Shown here piece by piece: positions 33,855 through 45,748 of a stretch of 64,000 bases of DNA. This DNA is from Owenia fusiformis (Eukaryota; Annelida; Polychaeta; Sabellida; Oweniidae). Position 1 is the first letter of the stretch. The number at the start of each line of letters is the position of its first letter. Position numbers and translations under genes: made by a program. The notes under the pieces are model-generated. The model worked only from the letters and a program-made list of their open reading frames with translations, did not search any database and had not been told where the DNA came from. Location: contig CAIIXF020000003.1 of assembly GCA_903813345.2 (NCBI GenBank), positions 242,730 to 306,729 of the forward strand, written 5' to 3'.

Positions 33855-33998
33855 GCCATTTTGCACCTCCTGGATGATGATTTACCATTTTGCACCTCCT
33901 GGATGATGATTTACCATTTTGCACCTCCTGGATGATGATTTACCATTTTGCACCTCCTGGATGATGATTACCATTTTGCACCTCCTGGATGATGATAT
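33855..33998 (+). repeat. 29-bp minisatellite, five copies
   Basis: Units TTTGCACCTCCTGGATGATG plus ATTTACCAT start near 33863, 33892, 33921, 33950 and 33977; the last spacing is 27 bp. It begins about 85 bp outside the end of copy A. Confidence 0.9.
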
Positions 33999-33999
33999 T

Positions 34000-36089
34000 G
34001 AGTATGGCTGAAATGTTCTAATCCTCATCTTCCAGAATCTGGTATCTTCCTGAAGGTGTATAACTGACTTGAATGGGGGACCTTCCTCATTTTTCTGAAT
34101 CGTTCCAATTTTTTTTAAAAATACTTCTGCCACCTTACTTAAACTGGGATTATGTCACATTTTCTTTGTGCTTTCCAATTCTTTAGGTTTGCAAAAGTGT
34201 CAATAAGCTGTGAGAAACCCACCCTGCAACATTCTTCCACCCCTTTACTACCCAAATACTAACTGGGGTGTGTGTGACTAGTAAAAATATCAACTATAAA
34301 ACTATCTAACTATGAAATTATGAATGTACCCTAATTATGCCTAGCTGAGACGAAAGCGCCTGAAAAGTAAAAAGTACAAAGATCCAGCCTGTAAAGGCGA
34401 TATCAGAGCGCTGTGGGTTGGACAGTTAATCGCCCCTAGAAAGTAAATGGCACAAAATTCCAGCTCCTGATGGAGCAACTGGAGCACCTGGTTATCAAAT
34501 ACAAAATCTGTATAAAAATGTCAGCAGTTCAATATTGCAGAAAAATATTAGCACCAGTACATGTATGATTATCAACTTTCAAAGGCACAACATATATATT
34601 ATACAAGTGAATAAAATATGCTTTATCCGAATAATACTGGGTTCTGTGAAATACTATATAATCAGATTCAGATGTGTTAAAAGCTCAGATCTAGATTCAA
34701 AGTTTATAAAGTATATTTATCAAAATGTTCACCTTGAAGTTATTGAGATTCTTTGAAAATATATGCTAAAGTGAAATCTAGGTGAAATTTGGCGCTCAAC
34801 GGTTCCAAAAATACCCTGACTCTCAGCAGGCAGTAATAATACTATGCTCTGAGGTAGTGAAATATCCCTGAACTCAAATGAGCGCTAAGCAGCAAAATCA
34901 GAATGAAAACTGGCAGAAACTCTCAAAGCTCAATTAAATGGCCAAAATAAACAAGATTAAAGGTCTTAGCCCTATTTACTCTAGGAATAAATCAGTCTGC
35001 AACCCTCCAGAGTATGGATGGGCACAGATTCTAAGGGTGACAAAATCAAAAATCAATTACATTCTGCCCTGTTACGTCAAAAAGAACTGGCCACCTTCGG
35101 CCTAAAAATGTGAAATGAAATTAGCTCAGCGCCTCAATTGAGTTTAAGAATATAAAAAAATATGGTTACAAAGACCAGGAAAATGATACCTGGCACTTCG
35201 GAAATTGCCAAATCAAGGTGGAAAATGATTGAAAATCTAAGGCGCCCACTCTTAATCCAAGATGGCGACCTTGGTCAAAAACATGCCGTTTCGGGCGAAA
35301 ACAGACAAAACTCAAATCTGGCAAATTCTTAGCGCCACTAATGGGGGAAACATACCCAGAGCCACCTGTTCTCACTCATTGTCACTTGCTTCGTCTCTAG
35401 GAACCTCAGATCTCAATGTTCTCAATGTTCTCAGTAGTACTTTTGTTGTCGTGGAAAGGATGATATTTCGAAAAATTGTCGTGTCGGGAAAAGATGGCTG
35501 CGTATCTAAAGAGAGGCTATGACCTCCCTTACATAAAATTATTACCCCGCAAGAAAGTGGCTATAAGTATGTTTCCCCAGTATTAAATGGATTTTGAAAG
35601 CCTGATTTACAGGGAACCTTTAATTATAGAATAAAGGTCTTACCATGGCACAAAGCAGCGGGCAAAATCGCGCTCCAGAGCGAAGGGAAGTAGCGAACCG
35701 GGGGAAAGTTGGCGTCAAAAATTTCGGGCAAGGTCCTCAACAGGAAGTTCAAACTAACCGGAAGTTCAAAAGTATGTCAAGCCAACCCGGGTCGCTACAG
35801 TCCTTTACCTCTTGTGGTTATATGACAAATGACAGCACGTTTGTTTCTATTATCAACAGGTGGGTCCAAATATGGAGCTTAAACAGTTAATTTGAATTAT
35901 CGACCTACCTGATGTTTGAAAATCAACAATTGTCTCATATTGCTCCGTTATTCATCAAATGTGTTTCATTCAAAGCAAAACAAAAATACCTGTCTTTTGG
36001 TACATTCTTCTGTTATACCAAGTCCCTCTTTTTGGTTCGTGTCACAAGCTGTGAAAATATCTTCTCGTAGCTGGGGATCCATATGTCGC
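34000..36089. other. Intergenic DNA, no supported gene
   Basis: Short frames only. 35250-35530 is somewhat richer in CpG and contains AAGATGGCG twice-like strings (35258, 35492), which may be a promoter-like patch, but no TATA box or exon is clear. 35643-35890 holds an 81-codon plus frame with no motif. Confidence 0.4.
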
Positions 36090-36400
36090 TTAAGCATTTA
36101 AATGTTGAAAGGGCCTGATGGCCATCATCACCTGTGCACTTGGCATTGTCACAGGATTGTGAAACATTGTTATTATTATTAAAAATATCAAGCCATGCTC
36201 ATTGATGAGGTGCTGCCGGAGCCATTTTTCATCCTGTGAATACACTTTCCTGCAGTTTGGTTGCTGTGCACACACAAATCTGTCTCCTCTTTTAATTCTT
36301 GCAATGAGATCAATGCTGCAGCCATCCTATTAGGCTTAATGGACGGGCCATCAAGAACAAATGGAAATGATTCCATGAATCTGTGAAATCTGATATGTCA
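36090..36400 (-). pseudogene. C2H2 zinc-finger-bearing relic
   Basis: One minus frame reads CAQQPNCRKVYSQDEKWLRQ then HLINEHGL, spacing C-x5-C-x12-H-x4-H, a C2H2-like finger (36180-36275). A second, overlapping frame just upstream reads FPFVLDGPSIKPNRMAAALI then SLQELKEE (36280-36376). Joining them needs a frameshift near 36285, and the region beyond is broken again, so the gene is degraded. The combination of a leading SLQEL helix and one finger is not assigned to a named family. Confidence 0.4.
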
Positions 36401-36875
36401 ACACAAGTTCCCATGAACCTCTTGTGAACTAGATCACATCTATATTTCAACTGTTTTTTGTAAATCTTTCCATTCTCATCAAGCCAAAATATTAGGATTA
36501 AATGAGGGGGAATGTGAAATTTCTTGTTAACCAAAGATTCATCTCTTTAACACCAAAACCTGTTACGTAATAATTCATCATTTGGAATCTTAATTTTGTC
36601 CTGTCATTCGTCTGCAAAGCATGTCTCGGTGTATTGGGGTAGAATTATTTATAAGGTCAGGCCAGCCAGGAATACCAAGGGGGTCAATTTTTGAAAGATT
36701 CCAGGTGTCACATCTAACAATGAAAACTTTCGCCCAAAAGCATGTGTTCACTGCTCAAAATGTAGAAAAACTGACTATGGGCCTGAATCTCACCCCCCCC
36801 CCCCATTCAGTTCCATTACTTCTTCAATTATTTTGTAATGATAGGGTGATTTTTATCATTATTTAATATCCAATT

Positions 36876-37340
36876 TTCTGGCCCATTAATTTGCTCGTTG
36901 AAGTAGACAGAGCTGAAGGTTTTTCAATAGTCAGTTCTAGCTATCTTTTTTTTAGTTTTCAATTGGGTTCATATCTGGACTCTGGACTTTCAAGTGGAGT
37001 TTCCCAGTGGTTGACTGATTGTTGATCTAGCCATTCCCGTGTGGCCTTTGAAATATGCTTCGGATCACTATCTTGCCACAACCTATGACTGTCTGGGTAG
37101 ACTTGGTAGATAAATTGCAATAGCGTATCATTCGAAGCCCAAATTTATGGTCATCCATAAGTCTTTGTAGCTGTGATAAATAGTTATCAACAACTTCCCG
37201 GTCCATAAATTTGCTCCTTGAAGTAGACTGAGTTGAAGGTTTTCTTATTGTCAGATCTGGCCATCTTTTTTTCAGTCCTTCAGAATTGGAAACTGCCTGA
37301 TCTCTATGATATTGATTGGCGCTTGATACATTTTTAATCA
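36876..37340 (-). pseudogene. Mosaic of pogo-like and Tc1-like transposase fragments
   Basis: In minus-strand order there are three parts. (1) LKKRWPDLTIRKPSTQSTSR then SKFMDREVVDNYLSQLQRL (about 37180-37290), like the pogo/jerky DNA-binding-to-DDE linker. (2) VYPDSHRLWQDSDPKHISKA then TREWLDQQSVNHWETPLESP (about 36970-37100, another frame), the DDE_3 block of Tc1-like transposases with the second catalytic Asp in QDSDPKH. (3) A second, diverged copy of part 1 (36876-36950). The first and third parts are direct repeats about 320 bp apart that bracket the Tc1-like part. All frames are broken. Confidence 0.6.
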
Positions 37341-37344
37341 AACT

Positions 37345-39391
37345 GTCCCTTGAGAATAAGTTTGCTTTCCTGGCTTTATTGTGTCCATGATTTCCTATTA
37401 CATCTCTTGTTTATGGTATTGTTCATAATAATAATGATTAAAAGTTCTATATCACCATCCTCAAAATTCTCAAAATCATTTTGGTATTAGAATCCTGATT
37501 TTTCTTAATTGGCGTCTAAAATTTTTCTTCCTTTAGTTGAGTTTTATTAACTTTTGCTGCAGGTTTTCTGTTATATACTTGATCTGTTATATACATCAAT
37601 ACATCTGTGTCCTGTATGTGTTTAAGGACACTCACTAATAATTATTTTTTCACTACAACATGACATGTCCTATCATTTTAACAAGATGTCTATTTTTCAC
37701 ACTCTTGTATTAATTAGTTTCACCTGACTTTTCTTGAATAAATCAACTAAGTTTCATCTTTTTTTTGCTTTCTTTTTGTCTATTTCATCATCCAGATTTT
37801 CACATTGACGTTTTAAATTGCTTTCATTTTCTGTAGGAAGGTTGACTTGAGTAGAAATAGAACTTAAAGTATTTTCAGATGAAGAAAAGAATAAACTACT
37901 CAAAGAAGTGTCAAGTTCAGCCGTTCACCTCTTTTTTCTTAAGTTTGAACATTTTTTTTCGAGATCATTTTCACCCTCACATTTGATGTGACTGACCCTG
38001 GGGATTTATCTAAAATGTCACTGATGGACAGGCTCAAAGCCTCTCTGTGAGCAGAGACATCTGAAAGTCACACACACATCATTTTTTTATAAATGGAAAG
38101 CATATAAACAAAAATAGAAATATAGCACTTACTTGAAATGTCATGGGGTTATATAAGGAACAAATGTTCCTTATATATGTGTTACCCACAATTAGTGCCT
38201 CTTTAATACTGTCACATTGGAACAGTTGGCATTCTATCATGGTGCTGAAAGGGAATTAACAATACATTTCATTTTGTATCATTTATGCCTCCTCCCACAT
38301 GCATATTTGAATACTCGATTAATGAATAACTCTTGGAAGTAATATTACTTTCACTTACTTCATATCATTTTTTCAGAAATTAGGGGGAATTCCTTTACAT
38401 TCTGACAAGATGCATATTTGCCATTTTATAAAAATTTAAAAATAGAAAAAATCCTAGTCATCATCAAGACAATAAATTAACTTGAAAAATCCTAGAAGCA
38501 ATGTATTAAATCTTACTTTCCATCCTGCTCCATCATTGCTTCCAAAAGTTCATTCCCCCTATGGCATGGTAGATCGGGGCCTCTCTGTAGTCCCCCTTGT
38601 ATGTTGTTGGGAGCATTACAGATATAAAGGCAATCTGTGCCAAACATTCAATGACCTGACTTCCTGTCGGTACTCCTCAGGGGTGTGTTTGATAGAAAAA
38701 TGTTTGTTAGATTCGATGACTGCATATAATAATATAAAGGTTATCCTTTATGTCAGCCTCTCCCTGTGACAACCACATCTCATCAATCACAGCAGTGGAC
38801 GTCTTATTGCCACCACTGGTCATCAACAGACATTTACAGTCAGAGTAATACATGCTCTTGTTCTCAACTTTTTTATTTCTGCTGTTTTTTCAAATGATCT
38901 TTGTTTTTTCAACTGTTCTTTGTTTTTAAAATTCATTAATAAGCATTTCCACAGTAGCTGAGCTAAGAGGCAGTGTAGCCGAGCAAAGAGCTCAAGAGCC
39001 AGAGTAACTGAGTAAAGAGCTATTGAATCTGAACCAAGCTAAATAGCCATAGAAATGAGTAACTGCCACTACCAAGCTTAAAAGAAGGGAGTTGTCGGCA
39101 CTGTCACCATTCTGAAATATCAGCACCTGTATCATTTGTATTCATTATACAGGCTTATACACCACTCACTGTTCCATGGGTCACAAAAAGCAACTTTCAT
39201 ATCTAAAGCATTTTGCACATTGCCTCCAGAATTAACATATACCTTTTGATATGCATTTTTACAACAGCACATATACATTGAATCATATCACCTAGACACC
39301 CTCCTACTCCTATACTTTGCTGCATTTGTTTGCATTTGTTTGTTTGATTTATCAACTCAGTTTAGATATGGCTGTTAAGCCAATCATCCAT
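37345..39391. other. Intergenic DNA up to the assembly gap
   Basis: AT-rich. A minus-strand stretch 38520-38800 has some coding flavour (CLLMTSGGNKTSTAVIDEMW region at 38768-38850, and a GTAAGA donor-like site near 38515), but frames disagree and no family is seen. Near 38960-39060 there are degenerate repeats of GAGCAAAGAGCT-like strings. Confidence 0.3.
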
Positions 39392-39891
39392 NNNNNNNNN
39401 NNNNNNNNNNNNNNNNNNNNNNNNNNNNNNNNNNNNNNNNNNNNNNNNNNNNNNNNNNNNNNNNNNNNNNNNNNNNNNNNNNNNNNNNNNNNNNNNNNNN
39501 NNNNNNNNNNNNNNNNNNNNNNNNNNNNNNNNNNNNNNNNNNNNNNNNNNNNNNNNNNNNNNNNNNNNNNNNNNNNNNNNNNNNNNNNNNNNNNNNNNNN
39601 NNNNNNNNNNNNNNNNNNNNNNNNNNNNNNNNNNNNNNNNNNNNNNNNNNNNNNNNNNNNNNNNNNNNNNNNNNNNNNNNNNNNNNNNNNNNNNNNNNNN
39701 NNNNNNNNNNNNNNNNNNNNNNNNNNNNNNNNNNNNNNNNNNNNNNNNNNNNNNNNNNNNNNNNNNNNNNNNNNNNNNNNNNNNNNNNNNNNNNNNNNNN
39801 NNNNNNNNNNNNNNNNNNNNNNNNNNNNNNNNNNNNNNNNNNNNNNNNNNNNNNNNNNNNNNNNNNNNNNNNNNNNNNNNNNNNNNNNNNN
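39392..39891. other. Assembly gap of exactly 500 N
   Basis: 500 unresolved bases. The round number suggests a placeholder, so true distance and even orientation across this point may be uncertain. Open frames reported across it are artefacts. Confidence 0.99.
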
Positions 39892-39942
39892 AGGAATTGG
39901 TACCATTTACACAATTTGAGAAATTATTGGCATACATTAAAC

Positions 39943-40345
39943 CTATTTAAAAAAAGCATTTATATGATCGTAATCAATGATTCCCAGCCCTCTGAAGTTT
40001 GAAAAATAAAAAACCTGGGTGTTAATCCATAAAAAATCTAGGAAATGGAATCTAGGATCATTTCCATAATGGGGGTAACTGTGGTGGGTGGGTTCAATTG
40101 AGTGCCAGACATATGTAATAGTGAGTGTACATGTTTTGTTTATTTCATTTTTTCCTAAATAGAATGCAACTTGAACATCTTCAGCATGAATAATTAAGGT
40201 AGAAGGCCTGATAATTTCTTTATACCAAAGTGGGTATTTTTGTATTACAATCTTCATAATACCTTTCTGCTTTTTATTCAGGCATAAAAAATGGGGATCA
40301 CACTGACTTGATTTGCTAATATACAGATATTTATTCTCAGATTTG
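39943..40345 (-). CDS. Unrecognised ORF with strong protein-like composition
   Basis: The minus frame runs unbroken to a stop at 39943. It contains ALIIHAEDVQVAFYLG-like sequence (IIHAEDVQVAFYLG), ITYVWHSIEPTHHSYPHYGN and FHFLDFLWINTQVFYF, rich in W, H, Y, P and D, which is unusual for chance frames in AT-rich DNA. The first 45 residues of the longest frame (40346-40509) fall in a tandem repeat and are probably not part of the protein. An AG at about 40322 could be the acceptor. No known domain is recognised. The downstream side is cut off from context by the N gap. Confidence 0.4.
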
Positions 40346-40373
40346 ATAATGTTCACTATTACGGTAGAACCTG

Positions 40374-40470
40374 CTAAGTGTAACACCTCCGTAAGTGTAA
40401 CACCTCCGTAAGTGTAACACCTCCGTAAGTGGAACACCTCGCAAGTGGAACACCTCGCAAGTGGAACGTA
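40374..40470 (+). repeat. 17-bp tandem repeat, about six copies
   Basis: Copies of GTAAGTGTAACACCTCC, drifting to GCAAGTGGAACACCTC at the right side. It adjoins GGTAGAACCTGC and GTTCTGGTCCGGAAC, so it may be the end of a small DNA transposon. Confidence 0.85.
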
Positions 40471-41613
40471 TTTCAGTTCTGGTCCGGAACAAAAAATCCT
40501 TACCTGCAAAATATGTGAGGCCTTGACTTTTACCTCACCATATTAGTGATGTTTGCATGAACTTATACCAATGTTCAAAGGAGGTGTTATTTGATGAAAG
40601 AATGAAGAAATCTCCAATCTCCAACTTCATAATGCCAAAGAAACTATCAGAGAAACAGAGAACATGTGTTTGTGGCTGATATAGAACAAAATACAGCCTA
40701 TAAACATCATATGCATGGACACAAGAAGTTCAACCTACTTCAAAGAGAGCGCCTGGACCCTCTCCCTCTCATCTTATTATTGGTTACAAGACAATAATTC
40801 ATCAAGAATTATGACTCAATCATCTGATGTTAATAGTCCAGGATTTAGTTAATTTTATTAAATTTTTCAATTATATAATTAACTCTTTGCCAAAATAACC
40901 AACGGTTTAGACCGTTAATGTGATAGAATTAAACGTATACACTTAACCATGAGCATTTAAATTAATTAACCATTTCATCATTAATTTTACAGGCTCTACA
41001 GGCTAGGGTCCAAAATAGAAAATTACAACCCCTTTTCAGATCAGAAAAGGTCGTCTTTCACACGTATATCAAGCGGATCACAGACTGTGTCGACCATTCC
41101 TTCAAGGACTTTTTTCCCATCGAGGAAGATATTTTCAAAGAGTTATTTATTTAAAAAAGGTTGATGAGCTGTGAAGAAAAATCAGAGTTGGGAACGTTGT
41201 CTACTTTTTAATGCCTTCACTATACACATTTATGTAAAGAAGGAACATCAATATTCAGGATAGGGGATTGGGTAGGATTATATTTCTCTCAGAAGCAGAA
41301 AGTACTGCATATACAAATTGGTTAAATGAATGTGCCTGGAGAGATTTAAATGAATAGACACAATACATACAACAATATACTTTACAGGAGAGGATCTCGC
41401 GTGTTGTATTACGTTGGGTATAAAATAGTGTACCCTCTTAAGTCTGGGTGGGTGTCATATTATTTTGTAGTTTCTGATCTTGTTTAGTTGTTTTCTTACC
41501 TTTTCTTCAAAAAGAAGTGTTATGTTCAAAACAATCCTGAAGTAAAAGATGGACTCACTAAGTTTCAGAGATCATAATACCTTGTTTGATTCTGATATGT
41601 ATTTTATTTATTT
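40471..41613. other. Intergenic DNA, no gene seen
   Basis: AT-rich with only short frames. The plus-strand stretch 41040-41150 has a brief open frame without motif. Confidence 0.5.
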
Positions 41614-42140
41614 TATGGACCAATGGAGCTGCGGGGCATATTAACAACAAATAATGGACAATCCCTGATATCGTAGATGGTTGAAAACTTGAAATGGAGC
41701 TGCGGAGCATATTAACAAAAATGTTGGACAATCCCTTATATCGTAGATGGTTGAAAACTTGAAATGGACCAATGGAGCTGCTGTGCATATTAACAACAAA
41801 TAATGGACAATCCCTGATATCGTAGATGGTTGAAAACTTGAAATGGACCAATGGAGCTGCGGGGCATATTAACAACAAATATTGGACAATCCCTTATATC
41901 GTAGATGGTTGAAAACTTGAAATGGACCAATGGAGCTGCTGTGCATATTAACAACAAATAACGGACAATCCCTGCTGATATCGTAGATGGTTGAAAACTT
42001 GAAATGGACCAATGGAGCTGCGGGGCATATTAACAACAAATATTGGACAATCCCTTATATCGTAGATGGTTGAAAACTTGAAATGGACCAATGGAGCTGC
42101 GGGGCATATTAACAACAAATATTGGACAATCCCTTAGAGT
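41614..42140 (+). repeat. 79-bp satellite, seven copies
   Basis: Units of 68-81 bp with core CCAATGGAGCTGCGGGGCAT and CGTAGATGGTTGAAAACTTG. ATGGAGCTG recurs near 41623, 41693, 41773, 41851, 41929, 42010 and 42088. The second copy is short (lacks GGACCA). Array ends abruptly after ATTGGACAATCCCTTA. Confidence 0.9.
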
Positions 42141-42774
42141 TGCGATCTGATTTATGTGAGCGGCCGTTTCAAGAAAGTTCTACAATTTCCATTAAATATA
42201 TAGGTCAGCAGCTGAGCAAGTTTTAGAAAATAAATTTGTCCCCTTAGTTTCTCACTGGATTCATGGACAGCAAGGACTTGGGCTTATTCTGAGCTTGGGG
42301 TCTCTGCACAAATGTGAAAACTGGTCCTATAGGTGGCGCCCACTACAATTCACCCTCAAATTTAAAACTAATTATTATTTTCATAACTGAAACATAAAGA
42401 CATCTCAAATAGCTTAAATTGATCAATGGTACATTAAATTATGCATCAATTTATTTTTCAATGTGTGAAAATCATAATTTATTGAGAAATAGTAAGATTA
42501 ACCCCTTAAAACGCCCCCTATTTTAAAGGGGGTACTTAAGTTAACGTCCTTAACTTTTGTGTTATTCAGGATTCTAGCTTAAAAATATTCCAGAGTATGT
42601 ACAATTATGCTGTTGAGAGACTGCAGTAACCCTATGTTCATAGCTTCATCACTTTCTGAGAAAAAAATAAAACGTATTTCCATATAATTTGAAATATATA
42701 CGAGGGTTGATCATAAAGTTCTCATAATGTCTCTCTAATTTCTTTATTTTTCAATATATTCTAATAAAATTTTC

Positions 42775-43636
42775 ACAGAATGTGCAGCATAGAATGTCTT
42801 ATTAATTCAGCAAAAAATATTTAGTTTGGCAGAAATATTAAATAAGAAATTGTTGCCATAGTAACGGAAAATCAAGGCACCCGGGGCAAATAAAAATAAT
42901 TGAGAGAATGAGCTTAATTAACCATGTTTACATACATAATTAACTCTCATGAATTACCGAACACGTAAAAATGTTAACTTGAATATGTTGTAAAGTGCTT
43001 TAACAATTAAATAAACCGATCGTGTAAATTTTGTGATGTCAAAGAGGGTGCTTTCATGCTCCGTTAGATGTGATACCAGAGTCTGAGACTCAAAGCTAAT
43101 GTTAAAAAATGACTGAGTAAGAGAATGCGATAGATGCAGAGATCATGTTAAGTTTGTAAGATCCTCTGGTCAGACTAAACATGATCTAAAACAAATATAT
43201 TGCTAAGATATCAACAAAATTCTACCCTGTATGTGGTATGTACATGTTAATAAAAATGAACTAAAGGGGCAAAATCAATTTTCCCCAGGATATTTGACAA
43301 AACAGTCCCGGAGTCTAACAGTCACTTCTAATGAACCATAACAATCATCCATTATGAGATCACACAATTCACATGACCATTATAATAGTTCACAACAGCC
43401 AAGAGCACATATTATTTGACAATTTAATGTGTTTGATAGCTCATTTGACAACTTATATTTTACTTAAACATGGTTAATGGGGGCTATTCTAGCTAGTTTT
43501 TTATTTGCCCCGGGTGCCTTGATTTCAAGTTACTATGGCAACCATTTCTTATTTAATATTTCTGTTATTCTAAATATTGTTTGTTGGATTAATAAAACAT
43601 TCCATGCTGCACATTCTGTGAAAATTTCACAAATCG
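42775..43636. repeat. Foldback repeat with about 160-bp imperfect arms
   Basis: 42775-42930 and 43470-43636 are inverted copies sharing TTTGCCCCGGGTGCCTTGAT and CTGCACATTCTGTGAAAATT. Outside the left arm, ACGAGGGTTGATCATAAAGT (42702) resembles a mariner-type MITE terminus, but the matching right terminus is not found. The 540-bp centre has no ORF. Confidence 0.75.
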
Positions 43637-44159
43637 TTTTACATATTCCTATTGGCTTAACATGGGTTACATTTATAATCACATGTGCATTTAAAAATCA
43701 AAATCAGCAATTGAGTATTTTTATGAGGGTATAGTCTAACCGGTGTGTTCTCTCACCACAAATATAATCACCAATGTGTTAAAATCTAAACAATCATTTC
43801 AAACAAGTGGTATTTCAAAATGGTGCGGCAAAGTGAAATTTATGCAGCAAATTGAGCGGCAAATGGGCGACATATGTTGACAATGAAGGACTCCTCCTAT
43901 AGGAATAAGAAATAAAGAATCAATTTTGAGGAGGTAGGCAACTTTTCACTCCCAAGTGTGAATTGTACTGATTTTCGCATATTTTGGGTTTGTGGTTTTC
44001 CTTTTTTGATTTACCTATTTTAATCTAAAGGCTAATCTGTTAATGAAGGTGTGAAAACTTCAAAAAATGCCAACAGTGGCAGTTTTATACCACATATGTC
44101 TAAGGAAAGTGTTGACAATTATTTGCTACAATTTGAGAAATCCTCATTTGTGTAAGCCC

Positions 44160-45054
44160 AGAAACTGTATGATGACAGATATTTGCAGTATATCCGCAGC
44201 ACAACATGGGAAGGACTAACGTTTGTCAAAGCTGGTGTCAATACAAGTATGAAGAAGCAACTCATATATCATGTTGATATGTCCATTGATCAACATGGTG
44301 TAGAACATGAAGCAGAGTGTGAATGTGCAGTTGGCATGGGACAAGATTGCCATTGTAAACATGTATCCATAGTTTTATGTGCAACCATAGACTTTTCTTC
44401 AAGTCAAGTTATGAAGGTCCAACTTACCTGCACTGAAAAGCTCCAATTATCCCACCAAACACCAAAACACCAAAACACCATGGTTCACCAGTCAAGGCTG
44501 AGAATTTGAAAATGGCTGGAGAAGCTTTACTTATGATCCCTGCCCAGAACATTTACGCAATCACCCTGGTTATCCCGATTATTTCCGAAACGTATGTATC
44601 AATTTTGCACAATGCTCCAACATGCCAATAAATCAACTTTAGGCTTCCACTGATACAGAAGCTGTATTTATGGACCATAATTATTTAGTGAAATCAAATG
44701 AGGTAACATTTCTTGAGAAGGAAAATATCACAACAATTTCAAGGGAGGAAATATTGTAAATCAAACAGTCAACACGCGCCCAGAATGCAAGTTAATAATG
44801 GAGAGATGAACAATGCAAAAGGATTACACCACCTAATTTTAAACGTGTGTGTACTTCAGGTGAAAGGTCACAAGAACAAGCTAGCAAGGAGTTTATTAGT
44901 ACATAAAACATTTAAATCAAAATACACTAATCATGGCATGAAATATGAAAAAACAGCAAAAGACAAATTTAGTTCAACAATCTTTTATCTCCTATTGTAC
45001 GTTAACAAAAAAGTGTTCAGGCCATATATTAATAAAAAATACAGTACATTATGA
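44160..45054 (+). pseudogene. SWIM zinc-finger / YqaJ exonuclease-type pseudogene
   Basis: From an AG near 44160 the plus frame reads through HEAECECAVGMGQDCHCKHV, a SWIM motif (CxC-x9-CxH) at about 44311-44370, then TCTEKLQ. After a frame change near 44480 it continues as HHGSPVKAENL and, in a third frame, YDPCPEHLRNHPGYPDYFRN ... MPINQL, then a stop at 44640, then more. YTNHGMKYEKTAKDKF (44918-44970) matches the H-G-x-x-x-E-x-x-A block of YqaJ-like phage-type exonucleases. SWIM plus YqaJ proteins form a multicopy family in several marine invertebrates. Here at least two frameshifts and one stop are visible, so the copy is dead. The nuclease fold would cut DNA ends; SWIM would bind DNA or protein. 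Confidence 0.7.
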
Positions 45055-45189
45055 ACAATGAGTGACTGAGTTTGGGTTTCCCTGATGATAACAGTGTGTC
45101 AAGTTGTAATTATTATTTACAATAAAATTGATGGCACCTCTTTTCTTTTCAACTCACCGCAGAAATTTGGACATACAAACAAGTTTTTG

Positions 45190-45302
45190 ATAACTTAAAG
45201 ATGTCAATACTGGGATATGGAACTGAAGGACTTGTCCTGGTCAGAGGTGACATTGCTGTCAAAATACTAAGCCAAGTTGAAGTAACTTTGACTCGAACCT
45301 CG
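45190..45302 (+). pseudogene. Kinase N-lobe-like fragment
   Basis: The plus frame reads FDNLKMSILGYGTEGLVLVR then GDIAVKILSQVE and stops at TAA (45303). LGYGTEGLV fits the glycine loop GxGxxGxV, and AVKIL fits the VAIK lysine strand, but the spacing (nine residues V to K) is shorter than usual. It is a third, unrelated-looking kinase scrap in this window. Low certainty. Confidence 0.3.
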
Positions 45303-45330
45303 TAATCTGTGGAATCCAAACGTTTTGTTT

Positions 45331-45510
45331 TTCATTGCCATGGCAGAACGTTACAGACATTCCTTACAGCACGCAGCAGGATTATTCAATGCCAGCACCA
45401 TCATTGATGTTGCCGACAGGTATGATGTAGAACATTCTGCCAAGTCAATGGAGCATTTTATAAGAAGTGGGCAGGGCAATAAAACCTATAAAATTCCGGA
45501 TAACCTACAG
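45331..45510 (+). CDS. Unrecognised frame next to the giant element
   Basis: The plus frame contains MAERYRHSLQHAAGLFNAST ... VEHSAKSMEHFIRSGQG and runs into the left terminus of the 9.5-kb element at 45512, where any downstream coding part is cut off. No family is recognised. It might be a disrupted host exon. Confidence 0.25.
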
Positions 45511-45540
45511 ATACAGTACAGATCTTGCACCACATCACAC

Positions 45541-45745
45541 GCCGGTGCGCCGCGGCGCAGAACTTCGGTGCATCTACCGGTGCATCGGCGCATCTAATTC
45601 GGTGCATCGACCGGTGCATCGACCGGCGCATCTGGAGAAACGATCGATGCACCGATCGGTGCAACGGTCAAATCTGTCGGTGCATCGAAGGTTGCTCCGA
45701 CCGGCGCATTTTGCTATTCGTTGCATCGATCGGTGCATAGACATT
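45541..45745 (+). repeat. Left CpG-rich 12-13-bp array
   Basis: Imperfect repeats of CGGTGCATCGACC or GATCGGTGCATC, about 14 units, starting with CGCCGGTGCGCCGCGGCGC. Strongly enriched in CpG and in the palindromes GATC, TGCA and ATCGAT. Confidence 0.85.
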
Positions 45746-45748
45746 GTT

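Noticed and set aside
39317-39937. ORFs of 176-200 codons consisting mainly of X
   Set aside because: They span the 500-N gap.
42702-43740. Complete mariner-type MITE
   Set aside because: The left ACGAGGGTTGATC end is plausible, but no matching right terminus or target duplication was found, so only the foldback arms are reported.
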